This document shows, in pieces, positions 7,978-18,487 of a stretch of 64,000 nucleotides of DNA. The DNA comes from Rhodospirillales bacterium. Its GTDB lineage: Bacteria; Pseudomonadota; Alphaproteobacteria; ATCC43930; CGMCC-115725. The notes under the pieces are model-generated. The model saw only the letters and a program-made list of their open reading frames with translations, ran no database searches and had not been told where the DNA came from. The position numbers were made by a program, and so were the translations under genes. The stretch is from contig JAQGID010000395.1 of NCBI GenBank assembly GCA_028291405.1, positions 21,371-85,370 on the forward strand, given 5' to 3'. Position 1 is the stretch's first letter, and every line of letters begins with the position of its first letter.

Positions 7978-9017
7978 CAACCGCCCATGATCGTGGTGTC
8001 CTGCAGCCCGGACGTATCGGTGCCGGCCGGTAGCAGCCCGGCGCTCGTCAGCGTGTCGGCGACGCGCTTCGAGGCATCGAGGTCGATCGCGACGCGCGTC
8101 GGATAGAGCGATCCGCGATAGCGTTCGAGCACCGCCTCCATCTCGGCGAGATCGGCGCCGGCGGTCATCTCGCGGGGCAGGGCGCCGACCAGCTCCTTGC
8201 CGCTCATCGTCGGCATCGCCTTGAGGGCATCCTCGAGCGCCAGGGCGACCTGGACCATCTCGTCGTGCCGCGATGCGACGTCCTTGGCCAGCACCGCGAC
8301 GCCCATGAACTCATAGGGGCCGCCGAGGTATTTCTGAGCGTCGGCGCTGTTCATCGCGTTGACGAGGACCCGCGCGCCGCTCTTCTCCAACAGGGTGAGG
8401 GCCGGCTCCTGCACCAGCCCGGCATCGACCTGGCCCTGGCGCAGCGCCTCGAGGATATTGGTGCCGAGCGTCGCGAACTGCACTTTCGTCGCGTCGGCGC
8501 CGGCCTGACGCAGCAGGAAGAGCAGCAGGGCGTGATCGGCGTTGCCGAGCGCCGAGACGCCGACGGTGCGCCCCACGAGATCCTTGATCTCGCGGATCTG
8601 ATCGGCGCGGCCCGGCGCCGTCGCGACCGCGAAGAGCGGCAGGCGGCCGGTCGTGGCGAAACGGCGGATCTCCGCGCCATGGGCATAGGCCTGAAGCGCG
8701 ACGTCGAGCGACGTCGCGCCGTACTCGACAGCGCCGCCGACGAGTGCCTGCATCGCGGCATTGCCGCCCCGCGTATAGACGAGTTCGACGTCGAGGCCGT
8801 GATTGCGGAAATGACCGCCGGCACGGGCGACCTCGTAGGGGACGATGCAGAGAAGCTGGCTGCAAAAGGCGAGCTTGATCCGCTTGCCCTGTGCGCGGCC
8901 GACTCCGGGCATGGCGGTCGCGAGAGTGCCGACGGCGGCAGCCGCGCCGCGGATCAGGGTGCGTCGCGTCACGTCGGGATTGGGGACCCGGGCGAGCGTC
9001 TCGTCGCAGCAGCTCAT
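7977..9017 (-). CDS. Tat-type solute-binding protein, NMT1/SsuA-like, first gene of thiol-rich ABC operon
   Basis: A 346-residue periplasmic binding protein of the SsuA/THI5/NMT1 class. The N-terminus has a twin-arginine motif (TRRTLIR, residues 17-23) followed by an Ala-rich hydrophobic stretch and a probable cleavage site after GRAQG, so export through Tat is likely. The mature part begins KRIKLAFCSQLLCIVPYEVA, with two cysteines four residues apart at the start of the ligand-binding lobe. MSCC at the very N-terminus adds another pair. It is the first gene of five, all coupled. The ligand is unknown; the linked DsrE- and NifU-like genes suggest a sulfur compound or thiophilic metal complex (inference). 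Confidence 0.88.
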   Translation of the reverse strand: MSCCDETLARVPNPDVTRRTLIRGAAAAVGTLATAMPGVGRAQGKRIKLAFCSQLLCIVPYEVARAGGHFRNHGLDVELVYTRGGNAAMQALVGGAVEYGATSLDVALQAYAHGAEIRRFATTGRLPLFAVATAPGRADQIREIKDLVGRTVGVSALGNADHALLLFLLRQAGADATKVQFATLGTNILEALRQGQVDAGLVQEPALTLLEKSGARVLVNAMNSADAQKYLGGPYEFMGVAVLAKDVASRHDEMVQVALALEDALKAMPTMSGKELVGALPREMTAGADLAEMEAVLERYRGSLYPTRVAIDLDASKRVADTLTSAGLLPAGTDTSGLQDTTIMGG

Positions 9018-9248
9018 CAGCCAACTCCCCGGTCCACAGCGGTGCCGCGCGCGTGCGTCGGCGCGAATTGACTAGATTACGCTTTCCTCACCGTCAATAC
9101 CGTAGATCAACAGATTTCTTGCGTTATATCTTGCCGAGGAGGCTGCGAAATAGCTGGTTCGCCTATCGCCGCGTCGAATGGTTGGTCAAAATCGTTTACG
9201 GTGCGCCGACACGAGGCGCGGCAGACGTCGCAGGAGTGGTTTTCGGGC

Positions 9249-10544
9249 ATGACGGTTGTGAGGCTCGTCGGGCGCGTCATGCTCGGTCTTACAGGTGCAT
9301 CGGCAAGGGGCTCGTCCTGGGCGAGGCGCGCGACGGCGCTGTTCGGGCCCGCCGCGCTGGTCGCAGTCGGCTACATGGACCCGGGCAACTGGGCGACCGA
9401 TCTCGCCGGCGGCTCGGCCTACGGTTATCGCCTCCTGTCGGTCGTCCTGGCTGCCAGCCTGCTGGCGATTCCGGTGCAGATCCTCGCTGCTCGCCTCGGC
9501 ATCGCGAGCGGCCGGGATCTCGCGAGCTGCTGCCGCGAGTTCTACCCGCGTCCGGTCTCTCTCTCGTTGTGGCTGCTCGCCGAGATCGCGATCGCCGCCT
9601 GCGATCTCGCCGAGCTCATCGGCGTCGCGCTGGCGCTCAACCTGCTTTTCGGTCTGCCGATCCTCGCGGGGGTCCTGATCGGAGCCGCCGACGCGATCTT
9701 CGTCCTGCAGCTGCAGAACAGCGGCTTCAGCCGGCTCGAGGCCTATGTCCTCGCACTGATGGCAGTGATCGGCGCTTGTCTCGGCATCGAGATCCTATGG
9801 GCGCCGCCCGATGCCGCCGAGCTCTTCGCCGGGTTCATCCCGCATCCCGAGATTATCCGAGATCCCGCCATGCTCTATCTCGCGATCGGCATCGTCGGAG
9901 CGACCGTCATGCCGCACAATCTCTATCTCCAGTCGTGGCTCGTGTCGCGCAAGGTGCCGGCCGACGAAAGGGCGGCGATCCGCACGGCCGCATGGACAAC
10001 GACGGCGACCTTGCTGCTGGCGTTTCTCGTCAACGGCGCGATCCTGGTGGTCGCCGCCGCGGCATTCCATTCGGTCGGACGCACCGACGTCGCCGATATC
10101 CGCGACGCCTATGCCTTGCTGACGCCGCTCGCCGGCGTCGTCGGCGCCAGCTCGCTTTTCGCGATCGCGCTCTTGGCATCCGGTGTCAACGCCACCTTCA
10201 CCGGCACGCTGGCCGGGCAGATCGTGATGGAGGGGTTCCTTGAACTTCGCATGAAGCCGTGGCGACGGCGCCTGATCACACGGCTGGCAGCGGTGGTGCC
10301 GACGCTCTTCGTCATCGCCTACAGCGGCGACGGCGCGATCGGCGGACTGCTCGTCCTCTCTCAGGTCCTGTTGAGCGTGCAGCTGCCTTTCGCGCTGGTG
10401 CCGCTCCTGCATTTCGCCGGCGCGCGCCGCATCATGGGCGATGCGATCGCACCGCGCTGGCTCCTGGTGACCGGCTGGACCATCGCATCGGCCTTGATCG
10501 TCATCGACGCCAAGCTGGTGTTCTACGTGATCATGCCGTCATGA
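9249..10544 (+). CDS. mntH: NRAMP-family Mn2+/Fe2+ transporter MntH
   Basis: Proton-coupled divalent metal importer of the inner membrane, 431 residues with about 11 TM segments. Diagnostic motifs are intact: D44-P-G-N47 in TM1 (YMDPGNWATDLAGG) and M221-P-H-N224 in TM6 (ATVMPHNLYLQS), both of which coordinate the metal. ATG 9249 was chosen; the longer frame from GTG 9201 adds Arg/Gln-rich residues with no family match. It is divergent from the ABC operon and convergent with glgP. I could not recognise a Fur/Mur box or Mn riboswitch in the 231 bases upstream. Confidence 0.92.
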   Translation: MTVVRLVGRVMLGLTGASARGSSWARRATALFGPAALVAVGYMDPGNWATDLAGGSAYGYRLLSVVLAASLLAIPVQILAARLGIASGRDLASCCREFYPRPVSLSLWLLAEIAIAACDLAELIGVALALNLLFGLPILAGVLIGAADAIFVLQLQNSGFSRLEAYVLALMAVIGACLGIEILWAPPDAAELFAGFIPHPEIIRDPAMLYLAIGIVGATVMPHNLYLQSWLVSRKVPADERAAIRTAAWTTTATLLLAFLVNGAILVVAAAAFHSVGRTDVADIRDAYALLTPLAGVVGASSLFAIALLASGVNATFTGTLAGQIVMEGFLELRMKPWRRRLITRLAAVVPTLFVIAYSGDGAIGGLLVLSQVLLSVQLPFALVPLLHFAGARRIMGDAIAPRWLLVTGWTIASALIVIDAKLVFYVIMPS

Positions 10545-10569
10545 CACCGGCGCGGCTCGCGCGGTCGGA

Positions 10570-13050
10570 TCAGACCGCTGCGATCGGCCGGACGCCCCAG
10601 ATGTCCTCGGCGTAGCCCAAAATCGTGCGGTCGCTCGAGAAGACGCCCATTCCGGCGACGTTGAGGATCGCCTTGCGGCTCCAAGCGTCCCGGTCCTGCC
10701 ACAGCAAGTCGACCTGGCGCTGCGCGGCGAGATAGGGAGCGAAATCGGCAAGCACCATGTAGCGGTCGCCACCGGGGTGAAGCAACGCGTCGATGATCGG
10801 CTGAAACCGCCCGGGCTCGTCAGGCGAGAAGGCGCCGCCGGCGACCTGGTCGATGACCTCGCGCAGGACCGGGTCGGCCTGGTAGGCGCTGCGCGGCTCG
10901 TAGAAATTCTTTCGCATCTCGCGCACTTCGTTCGCGAGGTGACCGAAGATGAAGATGTTCTCGGCGCCGACCTCGTCGCGGATCTCGATATTGGCGCCAT
11001 CCTCGGTGCCGATCGTCAGGGCGCCGTTGAGCGACAGCTTCATGTTGCCGGTACCGGACGCCTCGGTGCCGGCCATCGAGATCTGCTCCGAGAGATCGGC
11101 GCCCGGGATGATCACCTCTGCCGCCGAGACGCAGTAGTTCGGCACGAAGACGACCTTCAATTTGCCCTGCAGCCGCGGATCCTCGTTGACCCGGCGCGAG
11201 ACGTCGTTGATCAGCTTGATGATCAGCTTTGCCATCCAATAGCCGGGCGCTGCCTTGCCGGCGAAGAGCACGGTGCGCGGCACCATGCACTCGACCGCGG
11301 CGGGGGCGGCCTTGAGCCTGTTGTAGTCGGCGACGACCCGCAGGATGTTGAGCAGCTGGCGCTTGAACTCGTGGATGCGCTTGACCTGCACGTCGACCAG
11401 CGAATCGGGATCGATGACGACGCCGGTCTCGCGCTGGATCATGGCGCGGAGGCGCTTCTTGTTGGCGAGCTTGACGTCGCGAAACGCGGCGCGAAAGGCG
11501 GCGTCATCCGCGTGCGGGCGAAGCTCCTGCAGCCGGCAGAGATCGCGCCGCCAGGCGGGTCCGATCGCCGAATCGATCAGGCCGGAGAGGCCGGGATTGG
11601 CGTGCTCGAGCCAGCGCCGCGGCGTGATTCCGTTGGTCTGGTTGGTGAAGCGGTCCGGGAAGATCGTCGCGAAATCCGCAAAGGTCGTTTGTTGCATCAG
11701 CTCGCTGTGAAGCTTGGAGACGCCGTTGACGGTATGGCTGGCGAGGACGCAAAGGTGCCCCATCCGGACGCGCCGCTCGCCGGCCTCGTCGATCAGCGAG
11801 ATGTTGCGGAACAGCTCGTTGTGGTGCTCGCCGCGCAGGTGGCGCACCATGCGGAGAAAGAGCTCGTTGATCTCGTAGATGATGGCGAGATGGCGCGGCA
11901 GCAGCGCTTCCATGAGATGCACCGGCCAAGTCTCGAGCGCCTCGGGTAGGAGGGTGTGGTTGGTGTAGCTGAAGATGCCCCGGCAGATATTCCAGGCGCG
12001 CTCCCATTCCAGCCCGTGCACGTCCATCAGCAGCCGCATCAGCTCCGGGACGGCGAGGGCAGGGTGCGTGTCGTTGAGATGGATCGCCACCTTCTCCGGC
12101 AGGAGATCGAAATCGTCGTTTTCCTGGATGAAGCGATGCAGCAAATCCTGCAGCGAGGCGCTGACGAAGAAGAATTCCTGCTTGAGGCGCAGCTCGCGCC
12201 CCGCCGCCGAGCCGTCGCCAGGATAGAGGATGCGCGAGATCGCCTCGCAGCGGCTCTTCGCGTCGACCGCGCCGACGTGATCGCCCTCGTTGAAGGCCGG
12301 CAGATCGATGTCGGTGAGCGCCTTCGCCGACCACAGGCGCAGCGCATTCACCGTCTGCGTGCCATGACCGGGGATGAGGGTGTCGTAGGCCATCGCCTTG
12401 ATGTCGTCGGTGTCGACCCAGCGATGCGCGCCGTCGATTCGTTCGACGCGGCCGCCGAACTGGACGCGATAGGTGACCTCACGGCGCGGGAACTCCCAGG
12501 GATTGCCGCCGGCCAGCCAGGGATCGGGGTGCTCGACCTGCCGCCCGTCCTGGATGCGCTGGGCGAACATCCCGTATTCGTAGCGAATGCCGTAGCCCAT
12601 GCCGGGGATGTCGAGCGACGCCATCGAATCGAGGAAACAGGCGGCGAGACGGCCGAGGCCGCCGTTTCCGAGCCCCTGGTCCGGCTCGAGTTCACGTACC
12701 TCGTCGACGTCGTGCCCGAGATCGATCAGCGCCTCACGGCAGCTGTCGTAGAGGCCCAGCGCGAAGAGCGCGTTGCCGAGAGCCCGACCCGGCAGAAATT
12801 CCATCGAGAGGTAGTAGGCACGCTTGGGATTGCGGTGCCGCTGCTGGCGGCGGCCCGTCGCGATCCAGCGCTCGACGAGCTTGTCGCGGGCGACATGCGA
12901 TACCGTCAGCAGCCAATCCTGGGGCGAGACGACGGCCGGGTCCTTGCCGGTCTCGTAGAGAACCCGACCGCTGAGCACGCGGCTCATCGGCGTCGAGGTA
13001 TCGCCGCGCTCCGGACCGTGCGGTAGGCCGAGAACGTTCGTACTATTCAT
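10570..13050 (-). CDS. glgP: Glycogen/maltodextrin phosphorylase
   Basis: Cytosolic PLP enzyme releasing glucose-1-phosphate from alpha-1,4-glucan. The 826-residue length is normal for the family. The PLP-binding motif EASGTGNMK is present with Lys671, followed by GTEDGANIEI; the N-terminal half has GNGGLGRLAACFLDS and YGIRYEYGMF. Of two nearby ATGs, 13050 (MNSTNVLG) has GGAG eight bases upstream, while for 13056 the spacing is only two; 13050 was preferred. No other glycogen genes lie nearby. It is convergent with mntH with only 25 bases between. Confidence 0.95.
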   Translation of the reverse strand: MNSTNVLGLPHGPERGDTSTPMSRVLSGRVLYETGKDPAVVSPQDWLLTVSHVARDKLVERWIATGRRQQRHRNPKRAYYLSMEFLPGRALGNALFALGLYDSCREALIDLGHDVDEVRELEPDQGLGNGGLGRLAACFLDSMASLDIPGMGYGIRYEYGMFAQRIQDGRQVEHPDPWLAGGNPWEFPRREVTYRVQFGGRVERIDGAHRWVDTDDIKAMAYDTLIPGHGTQTVNALRLWSAKALTDIDLPAFNEGDHVGAVDAKSRCEAISRILYPGDGSAAGRELRLKQEFFFVSASLQDLLHRFIQENDDFDLLPEKVAIHLNDTHPALAVPELMRLLMDVHGLEWERAWNICRGIFSYTNHTLLPEALETWPVHLMEALLPRHLAIIYEINELFLRMVRHLRGEHHNELFRNISLIDEAGERRVRMGHLCVLASHTVNGVSKLHSELMQQTTFADFATIFPDRFTNQTNGITPRRWLEHANPGLSGLIDSAIGPAWRRDLCRLQELRPHADDAAFRAAFRDVKLANKKRLRAMIQRETGVVIDPDSLVDVQVKRIHEFKRQLLNILRVVADYNRLKAAPAAVECMVPRTVLFAGKAAPGYWMAKLIIKLINDVSRRVNEDPRLQGKLKVVFVPNYCVSAAEVIIPGADLSEQISMAGTEASGTGNMKLSLNGALTIGTEDGANIEIRDEVGAENIFIFGHLANEVREMRKNFYEPRSAYQADPVLREVIDQVAGGAFSPDEPGRFQPIIDALLHPGGDRYMVLADFAPYLAAQRQVDLLWQDRDAWSRKAILNVAGMGVFSSDRTILGYAEDIWGVRPIAAV

Positions 13051-13182
13051 ATCCATCTCTCCACTCCGCGACGGCTGGCCCACCGAAGCGACGGAACCGC
13101 GCGCTCACCTGCTGTAGCGCTTTCGGTTCGCCAGTCAACGCTACTACAACCGACTCGTTCACCCGATTCCGGCCATGAAGCC

Positions 13183-13226
13183 CAACGAAAAGCGCCACGA
13201 AACCACCTTCCGGCGATGTTTCGTTG
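13183..13226. repeat. Inverted repeat CAACGAAA...TTTCGTTG between hydratase and glgP
   Basis: CAACGAAA (13183-13190) and TTTCGTTG (13219-13226) are perfect inverted copies; a further ACGAAAC lies at 13197-13203. The site falls between the end of the long catabolic operon and the start of glgP on the same strand. It could be a regulator site for glgP or a hairpin ending the operon transcript. No T-run follows on the minus strand. Confidence 0.3.
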
Positions 13227-13254
13227 CGTTTCCCACGGCTTATCGGAGCCGGTA

Positions 13255-14111
13255 TCAACGGCCGGTAAAATCTGGCCGTCGCTTCTCGCGGAACGCGGTC
13301 ATGCCTTCCTTGTTGTCGTCGGTGCGGATCAGCACCGACTGTCCGAGGCGCTCCAGCAACCGGCCCGTCTCGGTATCGACATTCTGGCACATGTTGATGA
13401 TATGCTTGCCCATCCCCATAGCCTGCGGCGCGCGTTTCAGCAAGATCCGAGCGAAGGCGAGAGTCTCCTCGATCAGCTTTTCAGGTGGAAAAACCCGATT
13501 GACGAGGCCGATGCGGTAGGCCTCCTCGGCCGCGACGGGCAGGGCCGCCATCACCATTTCCTTGAGCCGCCCCATGCCGATCAGCTGGATCATCCGCGAG
13601 CAAGCGCCCGAGGCCGGAATGACGCCGAGCTGGTTCTCCGGCAGGAGAAACTCCGCGCCGGTCGCGGCCATACGAAAGTCACAGGCGACCGCCATCTCGA
13701 CGCCGCCGCCGGCGCAAATCCCGTTGACCGCGGCGATGACCGGCTTCTCGATCGCCTCGATGTCGTCGAACAGCTCATGGTTCGCACGGACATAGGCGCG
13801 GTACTGCGAGGTAACAAGGTTGTTCTCATAATCGAGGCCGTTGATGTCGCGTCCGGCGCAGAACGCGCGTCCGGCGCCGGTGATGACGATGACCCGGATG
13901 GCGTCGTCGAAATTCGCCTTCCAGATGACGCTGCGCATCTCGCGGATCATACGCTCGTCGAAGGCATTGAGCCGCGAGGGGCGCTCGAGGGTGATCAGCA
14001 GGATGCCGTCCTCGGCCATCTTGACGCTGATCGTCCGTTGCTCGTCGGGATGGTCGAGAAAGCCGTCGGGCAGGCCGTCTTCGTCTAGCACGACAGTGTT
14101 GGTCGCATCGG

Positions 14112-14115
<4 letters not shown>
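13255..14115 (-). CDS. Enoyl-CoA hydratase/isomerase family protein
   Basis: Crotonase-fold enzyme acting on acyl-CoA, 286 residues. Oxyanion-hole segments are AFCAGRDI and NGICAGGG. Both glutamates of true hydratases are in place: one in GGGVEMAVACD, one in LPENQLGVIPASG. This supports hydratase activity rather than a non-catalytic relative. It is the last gene of the 12-gene unit and its ATG overlaps the stop of the ABC ATPase gene (ATGA). The 30-residue N-terminal extension before the crotonase core is longer than usual. Substrate not known; probably a CoA ester made by the ligase at 20016-21527. Confidence 0.9.
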
Positions 14116-14782
<667 letters not shown>

Positions 14783-14786
<4 letters not shown>

Positions 14787-16483
14787 GCCAGCGCTCCGAA
14801 ATAGGCCGCGTTGACACGCTCGTCGGCCAGGATGTCGCGGATGCCGCCGAGTGCGATGACTTTCCCGGAATCGAGGACGATGCCGCGCTCGGCGATGCCG
14901 GCGACGAACTCGATGTTGTGCTCGACGATGAGGACGGCGGAGCCGCGCGAGCGCAGCGTCTCGAGCAGCTCAGCGAGGTGGAGGAGCTCGTCGGCCGCGA
15001 GTCCGACGGCGGGTTCGTCGAGCAGCACGAGGGGCGGGTCGCCGGCGGCGGCGCGGGCGAGGTCGATGAGCTTGTGCTGGCCGAGACTGAGCGTGCGGAC
15101 CGGCTGGTCGGCGAGGGCGGCGAGCCCGAAGCTGCCGAGCTGCGCCAGGGCGATCGCCTCGCGTTCGGCTTCCGGCCGCTCCGGCATGATCTGGTCGAGA
15201 CGCACCATCAGATTGGCGATTGCCGTCAGCTCTGGAACCAGCCGGGCGACCTGGAACGAGCGGCCGATGAAGGGCGCGCGCCGGTCGATCGCCAAGCCGG
15301 TGACGTCGCGTCCGTCGAGCAGGATCGTCCCGGCGCTCGGCGCCTCGATGCCGGAGATGATGTTGAACAGCGTCGACTTGCCGGCGCCGTTCGGGCCGAC
15401 CATCGCGAAGATCTCGCCGGCACGCACCTCGAAATCGATATCCGCCAACGCCTGGACGCCGCCGAAGCGCTTGGCGATACCGCGAACCTCCAGGCAGACG
15501 CCGGAACGCTTCGTCGCAACCCTCTCGCGAGACGGCGCGACGGCGGGAATCGACCGTCGGCGCGGGGGCGGCGCGACGCGCTGCCATGCCCCGATGAGCC
15601 AGCCCATCATCCCGTCGCGTGCGTAGATCACGACGCCGAGAAAGACGACGCCGTAGATCAGCAGCTCGTAGCGCGCGCCGTAGCCGGCAACGACGAAGAG
15701 CCAGCGCACGAGCGCCGCGCCGACGAGCGGCCCGAGCAGAAAGCCGAGCCCGCCCATCAGCACGGTCCCGACCTGCTCGAGTGAGCGGTTGACCCCGGCA
15801 TCCTCGGGCACCAGCACGCCGACGTAGTAGGCGAGCAGCAGCCCGCCGACGGCGGCGTAGCTGCTGCCGATGGTGAACTGGCGCGCCTTCTCGCGCGCCG
15901 TGTCGATGCCGAGCACCGCGGCGGCGAGCTCGTCGTGGCGGATCGTCCGCAAGCGCCGCCAGACGGCGCCGCGGACGTGCCAGGAATAGCTCGCGAGGCC
16001 GATCGCCAGCGAAGCGACGGCGATGCCGTACCAGAGGTCGCGGCCGATTGCGCGGCCGGACGGGAAAACCAGCCCGGAGGCGCCGCCCGTCCAGGCGGGA
16101 AAGGCACGCGCCAGTCCTTCGACGACGAAGCCGAAGCCGAGCGTGCCGACCGCGAGGAAGACGCCCGGTAGGCGGGCGAAGAGGCTGCCGACGATACGGG
16201 CGGTCGCGACCGTCGCCGCAAGGCCGAGGACCAGCGCCGCGGCGAGCGGCATGCCGGCGTGCTGCAGCACCCCGGCACCGTAGGCGGGAAGCGCCATGAA
16301 CGCCGCCTGACCGAAGGCCAGCATACCGACGACGCCGAAGATCAGATTGAGGCCGATGAGAGCGAGCGCGTTCAAGGCGACGGCGGTCGCCAGCGCCGGC
16401 GTCCAGCCCGGCACGATCCCGACATAGGGGCTGGCGATCGCACCGCCGGCGAGCAGCAGCATGACGAGACGGCGCAGGATCAT
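14783..16483 (-). CDS. Fused Liv-type ABC permease (LivM) and ATPase (LivG)
   Basis: A single 566-residue reading frame carrying two subunits. Residues ~1-310 form a LivM permease (GLNLIFGVVGMLAFGQAAF, several TM segments). A Pro/Arg-rich linker at about 295-325 follows, then a LivG ATPase with Walker A GPNGAGKST near residue 362, signature LSLGQHKL and Walker B LVLLDEPAVGLA. The signature reads LSLGQ rather than LSGGQ; LivG proteins commonly vary here. It overlaps LivH upstream and LivF downstream by 4 bases. The fusion is a known but less common arrangement. Confidence 0.93.
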
Positions 16484-17346
16484 GCGCGGGCGGTGCCGCC
16501 GAAACGGATGAGACGGCTCTGCCAGAGCGCGACGGCGATGAGCAGCAGGAAGACGATCGGATCCTGCGCCAGCGCCCCGAAATAGGTCGTCGCCAGAGCC
16601 TCCGCGAGGCCGAGGCCGAAGCCCGCGACGATCGCCAGCGACGGAGACATCCCGGCCAGCGCCGCGGCGATGAAGCCGTGCAGCGTCATGCCGAGGCCGC
16701 TCTCGAAATCGACCGAGACGAGCGGCACGAGGAGGACCGCCCCCAGCCCGCCGAGGCCGCCGGCGAGGGCGAAGGCGAGGGTGCGGATACGGTCGACGTC
16801 GATCCCCATCAGCTCGGCGGCATCGGGGTTCTCGGCCGCCGCGCGCAGCTGGCGGCCGAGCTGGGTGCGTTGCAGGAAGAGCGTCACGGCAAGGGCGGCG
16901 GCGAGGCCGATGGCGACCAGACCGAGACCCTGCAGCGGCAAGGCGCCGCCCGCGAAGCGCAGCGGCGGTCCGACGAAGAGGCGCGGGAAGGAGAAGCCGT
17001 CGACTCCCATGGCGGCTCCCAACACGCCGCGGATCAGGAAGGCGGCGGCCAGGGTGACGAGGATCAGCCCGGAGACGGGCCAGTCGCGCCGCGGCCGCAG
17101 CAGCACCCGCTCGACCAGAAACGAGAAGAGCATTGCCGCCGCGATCCCCGCGGGGATCGCGAGCAACAGCGAGAAGCCGACGCCGGAGATCGCCGCCGTC
17201 ACCATGCCCGCGACGGCATAGCTTTCGCCATGCGCCAGGTTGACGACGCGCGAGGTGTGGTAGGCGATGACGAGGCCGGTGGCGAGGAGCGCATAGACCG
17301 CACCGGACATCGCGCCGCTGATCAGCGCCTGGGTCAGCGGGTTCAT
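16480..17346 (-). CDS. Liv-type ABC permease, LivH-like (system 1)
   Basis: A 288-residue inner-membrane permease with the LivH pattern: N-terminal GAVYALLATGLVIAY, then HGESYAVAG in place of the usual HGxxxMxG, and a C-terminal AALAGMSPSLAIVAGFGLGLAEAL segment. It forms the heterodimeric channel with the LivM half of the fusion gene. It starts 10 bases after the binding-protein gene and overlaps the fusion gene by ATGA. Confidence 0.92.
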   Translation of the reverse strand: MNPLTQALISGAMSGAVYALLATGLVIAYHTSRVVNLAHGESYAVAGMVTAAISGVGFSLLLAIPAGIAAAMLFSFLVERVLLRPRRDWPVSGLILVTLAAAFLIRGVLGAAMGVDGFSFPRLFVGPPLRFAGGALPLQGLGLVAIGLAAALAVTLFLQRTQLGRQLRAAAENPDAAELMGIDVDRIRTLAFALAGGLGGLGAVLLVPLVSVDFESGLGMTLHGFIAAALAGMSPSLAIVAGFGLGLAEALATTYFGALAQDPIVFLLLIAVALWQSRLIRFGGTARA

Positions 17347-17356
17347 TTGAAAGAGT

Positions 17357-18487
17357 TCATTTGAGTGGGGCGGCCTTCACCCAGCGTCCGTCCTTGTATT
17401 CGAGGATCGAGATGTCCTTGGCCCCGAGGCCGATATGGCTCTCGCGCGAGTAGCGGAAGGTCGCGATGCTCTTGATCGGCGTCTTCTCGAGGAAGTCGCG
17501 CACCGCGACGGCGTTCGACGGGTCATCCACCTGCGTCAGGATCGCCGCCGCGGTATCGGCGAGGCCGAGGCCCTGGAGGCTGAGGTTGTCCATCTTCTCC
17601 TTTTTCCACGCCTCGTAGGAGGTCACGAAATATTCGATGCGCTTGCGCTCCTCGGGGTCGGTGATGAGCTCGGGGGAGACCGCCGTCAGGCCGGTGCCGA
17701 GCAGACGCGGCGGCATGTCGCTCTTGATGACGTTGATGAATGAATCCGAGATGTTGGCGTAGCTGATCAGCAGCGGCTGCGTCAGCCCGAGGTTGCTGTA
17801 GCTCTTGACCACTGCCGCCGCCCCGGCGCCGGAATAGTTCGAATAGATCAGCGGCACGCCGGCCTTCGCGACATTCGCCAGCTGCACCGAGGCGTCGTTC
17901 GCCCGGAGGTCGATGCGCGCCAAGTCGTATTTGATGCCGGATTTGGGGAAGATCGCCGCCGCGCTGGCGACGCCGACCTCGCCGCTAGCGTCGGTCGCGG
18001 CGATGATCGCGAGACTGTCGGCGTGGTTCTCCTTCAGGTAATCGGCGATCGCCTGGGTCAGCGCGAGATCCGACGGGCTCGTCTGAAAGACGAAAGTCGA
18101 GGCCTCCGGCATGACGTTGGGCGAGGGGGTAATCATCACCGGTCCCTGCGTCACCAGCTGCATCGTCGCGCGGATCGGGCCGGTGACCGAGCTGTTGAGG
18201 ATCAGCAGGCTCTTCTTGTCGATCAGGTCGCGGGCGCAGGTGACCGCCTTTTCCGGACTGCCTTCGTCGTTGCAATGAACGATCTGCACCCGCCGGCCAC
18301 GGATGCCGCCCTTGCTATTGACGTCCTGCTCCCACCATTGCACGGCGGACAGTTGGCGAAGACCGACCGTCGTCAGCGGACCCGTCGTCGGCGCGATGAT
18401 GCCGATCACCCAAGGATCGGCCGCCTGCGCCGTGCCTGCAGCGAAAGCGGCGAACAGAGCCAGTCCGACAATGCGTGTCAGGGTCAT
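17357..18487 (-). CDS. Liv-type periplasmic substrate-binding protein (system 1)
   Basis: A 376-residue peripla_BP_6 protein. It has a Sec signal peptide (MTLTRIVGLALFAAFAAG, cleavage likely after AQA near residue 22) and a mature start of the class, WVIGIIAPTTGPLTTVG. It captures the substrate for the LivH/LivM-LivG/LivF transporter encoded next. The gene overlaps the UbiD gene upstream by ATGA, which ties transporter and decarboxylase into one transcript and suggests that the ligand is the decarboxylase pathway substrate or its precursor (inference). Confidence 0.92.
   Translation of the reverse strand: MTLTRIVGLALFAAFAAGTAQAADPWVIGIIAPTTGPLTTVGLRQLSAVQWWEQDVNSKGGIRGRRVQIVHCNDEGSPEKAVTCARDLIDKKSLLILNSSVTGPIRATMQLVTQGPVMITPSPNVMPEASTFVFQTSPSDLALTQAIADYLKENHADSLAIIAATDASGEVGVASAAAIFPKSGIKYDLARIDLRANDASVQLANVAKAGVPLIYSNYSGAGAAAVVKSYSNLGLTQPLLISYANISDSFINVIKSDMPPRLLGTGLTAVSPELITDPEERKRIEYFVTSYEAWKKEKMDNLSLQGLGLADTAAAILTQVDDPSNAVAVRDFLEKTPIKSIATFRYSRESHIGLGAKDISILEYKDGRWVKAAPLK

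Noticed and set aside
9018..9248. A Mn-responsive box or riboswitch in front of mntH
   Set aside because: The 231-base region was read for Fur/Mur-type palindromes and a riboswitch-like fold, but nothing convincing stood out.
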